Origin: Bdellovibrionaceae bacterium UBA5009
GTDB lineage: Bacteria; Bdellovibrionota; Bdellovibrionia; Bdellovibrionales; Bdellovibrionaceae
DNA length: 10,715 bases
Direction: 5' to 3'
Assembly (NCBI GenBank): GCA_002396665.1
Contig: DGYJ01000065.1
Span: 69,491 to 80,205 of the forward strand
The notes below the pieces were generated by a model. The model made no database searches. It worked only from the letters and a program-made list of their open reading frames with translations, and was not told where the DNA came from. The translations under genes and the position numbers were made by a program. Within the stretch, counting starts at the first letter, position 1; the number at the start of each line of letters is the position of its first letter. Positions 7,210-10,715 of the stretch are shown piece after piece.

Positions 7210-7241
7210 AAAAGCTCAGATCACATATCTGAGCTTTTTTT
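7210..7241. terminator. Intrinsic terminator just inside the left end of the insertion sequence
   Basis: AGCTCAGAT (7213-7221) pairs with ATCTGAGCT (7227-7235) around the loop CACAT, extended by flanking A-T pairs and followed by seven T on the + strand (7235-7241). It would end HiPIP transcription. On the minus strand the same stem is followed by TTTT, so it can also end transposase transcripts. It lies inside the inverted repeats and so appears to travel with the element, shielding the transposase from read-in from the left. Confidence 0.85.
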
Positions 7242-7288
7242 ATTTCTAAAAACTTACTTGATGCTCTTTAAGATTGATCGATGAGTCA

Positions 7289-8158
7289 TCACTGAATCAA
7301 AACAGTATTATGATAATGGCTATAAATCAGAATATGATCCTTCAGTCTTTGTGGGTCCTTAGTAGTGCACCATGTTTTTCTCACCAGTCGATTAATATTT
7401 GCCCTGAGCATTGCGCATGTATGATTTAAACTAAACAAGGGGTCGTATCCTGTCTTTTTAAGCTCTCCTTGTCCGGTAATACATCCACGCCTTCCCTTGT
7501 AGGCCTTATGAATGCAATTCGGAAAATGTCTTCGAAGAGTCGCAGGGTAGTGGGGATTTTCATCCGACTTGATAAAGGCATCGGTAGAAACATATTGGCG
7601 TAGTTCATGAAAAAGATCCTCTCTTGCTTTAGGTCTATGGTCCTCTCTTTTTCCGTACTTCTTTCTTGAAAGGGCTGCTAGCAATCCCTTGGCTGGCATT
7701 TGAGCCACTTTAAAGCCTAAAATCCGTCGACTTTTTGAATCCACGGCCAGGGTTACGGACAACGGCTTACATTTTGTATGCTCAAATGTTTCAAGATCAT
7801 CGAATTGAATATCTTCGCATAAGTTATATTGAGAACGATCTTGATTAAACTTGAGCTCGCATTGCTGAGCTAAGAATATAAACTTTCGAACAACAGTTTT
7901 TCGATTAATTTTTAAGATTCTGGCAATTCGTCGCTGAGAAACGCAGGCCACTAAAAGTTTTTTAACCTGTTCATTCTTGTGTCTTTTATTTTGTTTGTAA
8001 CAAGTAGAGAATGTTGCGTGTGAAAATCCTTTTTTGCAATTTAAGCAATAAAACCTCTGCACCCATTGGCCATCAGATTTACGATAATAGTGTCCGCGAC
8101 GGACGACATCAGTTCGAACTATAGAATGAGAAATACATTGAGGACAGGGGCGAAGCAT
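7289..8158 (-). CDS. IS1/IS1595-like transposase with N-terminal zinc ribbon
   Basis: This 289-residue protein is apparently full length. The N-terminus has a zinc ribbon with Cys5/Cys8 and Cys38/Cys41 (CPQC ... FYCLNCKKGF). Next comes a helix-turn-helix (about 72-92, SQRRIARILKINRKTVVRKF) for end binding. The RNase-H-like catalytic domain has Asp120 (FDDLETF), Asp199 (KSDEN) and, aligned with the Glu of IS1 (VERWNNTLR), Asn245 in SLNHTCAMLR. The set D-D-N is known within the IS1595 group. The C-terminal RLVRKTWCTTK segment also resembles IS1/ISXO2 enzymes. ATG at 8158 follows a weak ribosome site. The gene reads in the same direction as fadD upstream, so fadD read-through could express it. 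There is no frameshift or internal stop. It would cut and join the element's 25-bp ends. Confidence 0.88.
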   Translation of the reverse strand: MLRPCPQCISHSIVRTDVVRRGHYYRKSDGQWVQRFYCLNCKKGFSHATFSTCYKQNKRHKNEQVKKLLVACVSQRRIARILKINRKTVVRKFIFLAQQCELKFNQDRSQYNLCEDIQFDDLETFEHTKCKPLSVTLAVDSKSRRILGFKVAQMPAKGLLAALSRKKYGKREDHRPKAREDLFHELRQYVSTDAFIKSDENPHYPATLRRHFPNCIHKAYKGRRGCITGQGELKKTGYDPLFSLNHTCAMLRANINRLVRKTWCTTKDPQRLKDHILIYSHYHNTVLIQ

Positions 8159-8207
8159 ATTCGCCCAAGCTGTGCAGGAATTAATCCAAGATGATCCTCA
8201 TCAAATT

Positions 8208-8232
8208 TATGAACATTAAAAGGGGGCAGTTT
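8208..8232 (-). repeat. Right terminal inverted repeat of the insertion sequence
   Basis: It is the exact reverse complement of the left end (25 of 25). It lies 49 bases upstream of the transposase start codon and immediately after the fadD stop codon (8235-8233). Confidence 0.9.
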
Positions 8233-9903
8233 TTAATCTCTCAGTGCGCGACGTAAAATCTTCCCAACATTCGTCTTCGGCAACTCATCCCTGAACTCAA
8301 CCACCTTTGGAACCTTATAATTCGTCAGTGATTTTTTCGCGTGCGCAATCACATCCTCAGTAGTCAAATTTGGATCTTTTTTAACAATAACAACTTTGAC
8401 AACTTCTCCAGAATGAACATCTGATTTGCCGATGGCAGCAACCTCTAGAACTCCGGGATGTGAAGCGATGGCTTCTTCCACTTCGTTTGGATAAACATTA
8501 AATCCAGAAACCAAAATCATATCTTTTTTTCGATCGACAATTTTGACAAAGCCGTCATTGTCTACCAATCCAATATCACCAGTGTGAAGCCAGCCCTCTT
8601 TGTCGATGACGTTATTTGTTTCGTCTTGTTTGTTCCAGTATCCCTTCATGACCTGCGGTCCTTTGACGCAGATCTCGCCAGCCTCTCCGAAGTTCAGTTC
8701 TTTGTTGTTGTCATCAACTATACGGATATCTGTATCAGGCAGTGGTAATCCAATGGTTCCTGGCTTATCAGTTCCATCGATAGGATTACAGCACACAACC
8801 GGCGAAGATTCAGTCAATCCATAGCCTTCAACAATTTTTGTTTTTGTTAATTGTTCCCAGCGTTCAGCGACGGGGCGTTGAAGGGCCATGGCTCCGGCTA
8901 CGCTGACTTTAACTCTTTTAAAATCAATTGAGCTAAAATCTTTGTGATTCATCAGGGCATTAAACAAAGTATTTACGCCAGACATCACTGTAAACTTGCT
9001 TTCTTTCATGATCTTAATGAAAGCAGGAATATCTTTAGGATTTGTAATTAAAATATTTTTAGATCCGTAGCGCATAAACGCCAGGCAATTCACCGTCAAA
9101 GAAAAAATATGGTACATCGGAAGTGGAGTCAGTGCGATCTCTTCACCTTGTTTTAGCTTTGGCTTCATCCACGCACAAATTTGCATCATATTGCTGATGA
9201 TGTTTTTGTGGGTCAGGATCGCGCCTTTAGAGACCCCTGTCGTCCCACCTGTGTACTGTAAAAATGCTGTATCTTCTAATTGTGATGGAACTTTTTGATA
9301 GGTTTTCTGTGAGCCGATATCAAGGGCTTTATTGAAAGAATAGGCCTGTGGAATAGAGTAGGCAGGAACCATTTTTTTAATATGCTTAATAACCGAATTG
9401 ACAAGGAGGCTTTTCGGGAATGGAAAAAGATCGCCAATTTCGGTAACTACAACAGATTGGATTTCGGTGTCAGGAAGGACTTCTTGAAGTAATGACGCAA
9501 AATTAGCCAGAATGACTATGGCCTTGGTCCCGGAATCCTTAAATTGGTGGCGCATTTCTTTGGCTGTGTAAAGAGGATTTGTATTAACAACAACTAGACC
9601 CGCGCGCAGAGCTCCAAATAAGGCCACAGGAAATTGCAAAACATTTGGCATTTGGATAGCGATCCGATCGCCTTTTTTCAAACCAAGTTCATTTTGCAAA
9701 AAGGACGCAAAGTCACCAGACAAACGATCAAGTTCATTGTAACTCAGGTGAACGCCCATGTTTTCGAAAGCCTTTTGATCTTTATAATTTTGAACAGCCT
9801 CATCAAAGACATCTATGATCTGTTGGTAGTTATACTTTTCAATGTTGTGTGGAACACTGGAATGGTACTTTGAGGTCCAGAATCTTTCTGACATTTTCGA
9901 CAC
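8233..9903 (-). CDS. fadD: Long-chain fatty-acid-CoA ligase (acyl-CoA synthetase)
   Basis: This 556-residue protein (E. coli FadD has 561) activates fatty acids to acyl-CoA, using ATP via an acyl-AMP intermediate, at the cytoplasmic membrane face. It supplies beta-oxidation or lipid remodelling. Motifs are the P-loop YTGGTTGVSKG (217-227), the adenylate motif GYGLTESSP (360-368), TGDIG (441-445), the hinge-region DRKKDMILVSGFNVYP (457-472) and the C-domain lysine PKTNVGK (Lys548). The start is GTG at 9903, 7 bases after the strong ribosome site AGGAGG (9916-9911). A TTG farther upstream (9930) and the ATG at 9894 fit the spacing less well. The protein stops at RRALRD, several residues earlier than E. 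coli FadD, exactly where the insertion sequence begins. It lies downstream of a short divergent promoter region. Confidence 0.94.
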   Translation of the reverse strand: MSKMSERFWTSKYHSSVPHNIEKYNYQQIIDVFDEAVQNYKDQKAFENMGVHLSYNELDRLSGDFASFLQNELGLKKGDRIAIQMPNVLQFPVALFGALRAGLVVVNTNPLYTAKEMRHQFKDSGTKAIVILANFASLLQEVLPDTEIQSVVVTEIGDLFPFPKSLLVNSVIKHIKKMVPAYSIPQAYSFNKALDIGSQKTYQKVPSQLEDTAFLQYTGGTTGVSKGAILTHKNIISNMMQICAWMKPKLKQGEEIALTPLPMYHIFSLTVNCLAFMRYGSKNILITNPKDIPAFIKIMKESKFTVMSGVNTLFNALMNHKDFSSIDFKRVKVSVAGAMALQRPVAERWEQLTKTKIVEGYGLTESSPVVCCNPIDGTDKPGTIGLPLPDTDIRIVDDNNKELNFGEAGEICVKGPQVMKGYWNKQDETNNVIDKEGWLHTGDIGLVDNDGFVKIVDRKKDMILVSGFNVYPNEVEEAIASHPGVLEVAAIGKSDVHSGEVVKVVIVKKDPNLTTEDVIAHAKKSLTNYKVPKVVEFRDELPKTNVGKILRRALRD

Positions 9904-9910
9904 GACACGT

Positions 9911-9916
9911 CCTCCT
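9911..9916 (-). promoter_or_regulatory. Strong ribosome binding site of fadD
   Basis: AGGAGG on the minus strand lies 7 bases before GTG at 9903 and 16 bases before the next ATG (9894). This favours the GTG start, giving Met-Ser-Lys-Met-Ser-Glu. Confidence 0.8.
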
Positions 9917-9932
9917 GTAGCTATTCCCAAGT

Positions 9933-9961
9933 TTAGTGAGTAATCTTAAAAAAACAATCAA
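9933..9961 (-). promoter_or_regulatory. Possible fadD promoter
   Basis: On the minus strand TTGATT (9961-9956) and CACTAA (9938-9933) are separated by 17 bases that include a T-run. Initiation would be near 9925, leaving a leader of about 20 bases that contains the AGGAGG. The -10 box is weak. The 81-base gap must also hold the promoter of the divergent gene at 9985. Confidence 0.35.
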
Positions 9962-9984
9962 TTTACTTGGCTGAAAGTGAAATT

Positions 9985-10715
9985 ATGCAGACCTTTAAAA
10001 AAATTATTTTCGCAGTGTTCATTGTAAGCCCTTTTGCATCTGTACTAGCGGGGCCAAAGTCCAACTTGAACAATAATTTCCAGGCAGAATGGTCCCTGGT
10101 TTCTTTGCAGGCCGGGCAAATTTTTGATCAAGCATGGTCTGCACTTCAGTCAGAAGTTGCACATAAAAAATTACTCCCCAAGCATAATCCTTTTATTTTA
10201 ATGAATAAAGCCTTCGACTTAGAAGCTCATCCCAATAAAAAAACAAAAAAAATATTTAACTGTGAGCGAATAACATCAAGTCGGTCTGAAGATGCAACTT
10301 CAAAAATTGAAACGACATCGACTTATTTTTTTTCTTGTCAAAAAAACAGAATGTCCTTTGCAAGGGTTAAGTTTGTCGACAATTCAAAAGTCGATTTTGA
10401 ATTCGACCCCCAGTCCTTGGAAGATGTTTTGGGATTGCAAACTTCAATTTTAGGTAAAAAATTTTCATGTCAATTGTGGCAAGAAAAGAAAATTTTAATT
10501 TCGCTGTCATGCCAGCAATTGCAAATTGATTTTAATGGCGGTCATCGTGCAGTTTTTGAAAACTTTGAATATAAAAGGGATGATCTTAAACAGATCAAAG
10601 CAACTCTTGTAGTGTATGACCAGATCCAGCCAATAAAAAAAATTCAGCTTGATGTCCCTAAAGAGGGTTCGATTAAAGTCGTAGAGACCTATTTAAGTCC
10701 CCCACCTGGATACGT
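9985..10715 (+). CDS. Secreted protein of unknown function with four cysteines (3' end cut by window)
   Basis: The frame is open from ATG at 9985 to the window edge (243 codons) and shows a clean signal peptide: MQTFKK, a hydrophobic stretch, and a likely cut at SVLA|G (after residue 22). The mature part is mixed alpha/beta, with many Lys, Gln and Phe. Four cysteines (93, 118, 162, 176) are spaced so that two disulfides could form in the periplasm. Three of them occur as Ser-Cys-Gln. The visible part ends in a Pro-rich stretch (LSPPPGYV), and the gene continues beyond the window. I recognise no family. The frame is real rather than chance, given its length, signal peptide and codon use like its neighbours. 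The ribosome site is weak (GAAAGTGA, 9973-9980). It is divergent from fadD and shares an 81-base promoter gap with it. Confidence 0.8.
   Translation, partial: MQTFKKIIFAVFIVSPFASVLAGPKSNLNNNFQAEWSLVSLQAGQIFDQAWSALQSEVAHKKLLPKHNPFILMNKAFDLEAHPNKKTKKIFNCERITSSRSEDATSKIETTSTYFFSCQKNRMSFARVKFVDNSKVDFEFDPQSLEDVLGLQTSILGKKFSCQLWQEKKILISLSCQQLQIDFNGGHRAVFENFEYKRDDLKQIKATLVVYDQIQPIKKIQLDVPKEGSIKVVETYLSPPPGY

Larger units (their letters stand above)
7183..8232 (-). mobile_element. Insertion sequence of about 1,050 bp, IS1/IS1595-like, with 25-bp perfect terminal inverted repeats
   Basis: Identical 25-base sequences in opposite orientation bound the element at 7183-7207 and 8208-8232, with a single transposase gene reading leftward between them. 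Total size fits the IS1595 family (about 0.7-1.1 kb for simple members). No convincing target duplication is seen: the left flank ends in AAAAAAGCAT and the right flank starts with TTTAATCTCT. The left repeat overlaps the last two bases of the HiPIP stop codon, and the right one begins one base after the fadD stop codon. With a full-length transposase and perfect ends it looks intact and fairly recent. Family assignment rests on zinc ribbon, D-D-N order and size. Confidence 0.85.

Noticed and set aside
7426..7608. Open frames lying inside or opposite the larger genes (for example 2039-2404, 7426-7608, 9634-9873)
   Set aside because: They show no signal, domain or ribosome site and lie wholly within strongly supported genes.
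7170..8245. A 3-base TAA on both sides of the insertion sequence as target duplication
   Set aside because: TAA at 7182-7184 and 8234-8236 would require element tips of different lengths at the two ends. Both are also the stop codons of the flanking genes, so the match is easily explained otherwise.
9904..9930. Longer FadD start at TTG 9930
   Set aside because: It would place the strong AGGAGG inside the coding sequence. GTG 9903 has ideal spacing to that site.

Overview
The window is A+T-rich (roughly 40% G+C by eye, not counted) and comes from a Gram-negative bacterium. It encodes an outer-membrane TolC-type channel, an inner-membrane RND pump, a Tat-exported periplasmic iron-sulfur protein and a second secreted protein. 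The gene set and composition fit a free-living, predatory-type lineage such as Bdellovibrionota. That placement is an impression from protein style and is not proven by the sequence.

Left part (1-5134, + strand): a TetR-family repressor (start outside the window), a TolC-type outer-membrane factor and an HAE-1-type RND transporter. They are tightly packed, with an ATGA overlap and then a 14-base gap, and read as one drug or solvent efflux operon under its own repressor. No membrane fusion protein gene is present, although this class of pump normally needs one. The operon ends in a hairpin-rich convergent terminator at about 5146-5202.

Middle part (5197-7184): on the minus strand lies a SelO/YdiU protein AMPylase whose stop codon sits inside that terminator hairpin. 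Its active-site motifs are intact. It appears to lack both cysteines of the known E. coli redox switch and the usual C-terminal tail. A 12-bp perfect inverted repeat lies in the coding sequence of its divergent C-terminus. Divergent from it is a Tat-exported high-potential iron-sulfur protein (HiPIP).

Right part (7183-10715): a compact insertion sequence of about 1,050 bp with 25-bp perfect terminal inverted repeats encodes a zinc-ribbon D-D-N transposase of IS1/IS1595 type. Its ends fall almost exactly on the stop codons of the two convergent flanking genes, HiPIP and fadD, with no visible target duplication. FadD (long-chain acyl-CoA synthetase) is complete on the minus strand. Divergent from it is a secreted four-cysteine protein of unknown function that runs off the window's right end.

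I see no rRNA, tRNA, CRISPR array or riboswitch, and no clearly new multi-gene system. The points most worth a second look are the SelO variant with its palindrome, the efflux operon without a fusion protein, and the exact fit of the insertion sequence between two stop codons.
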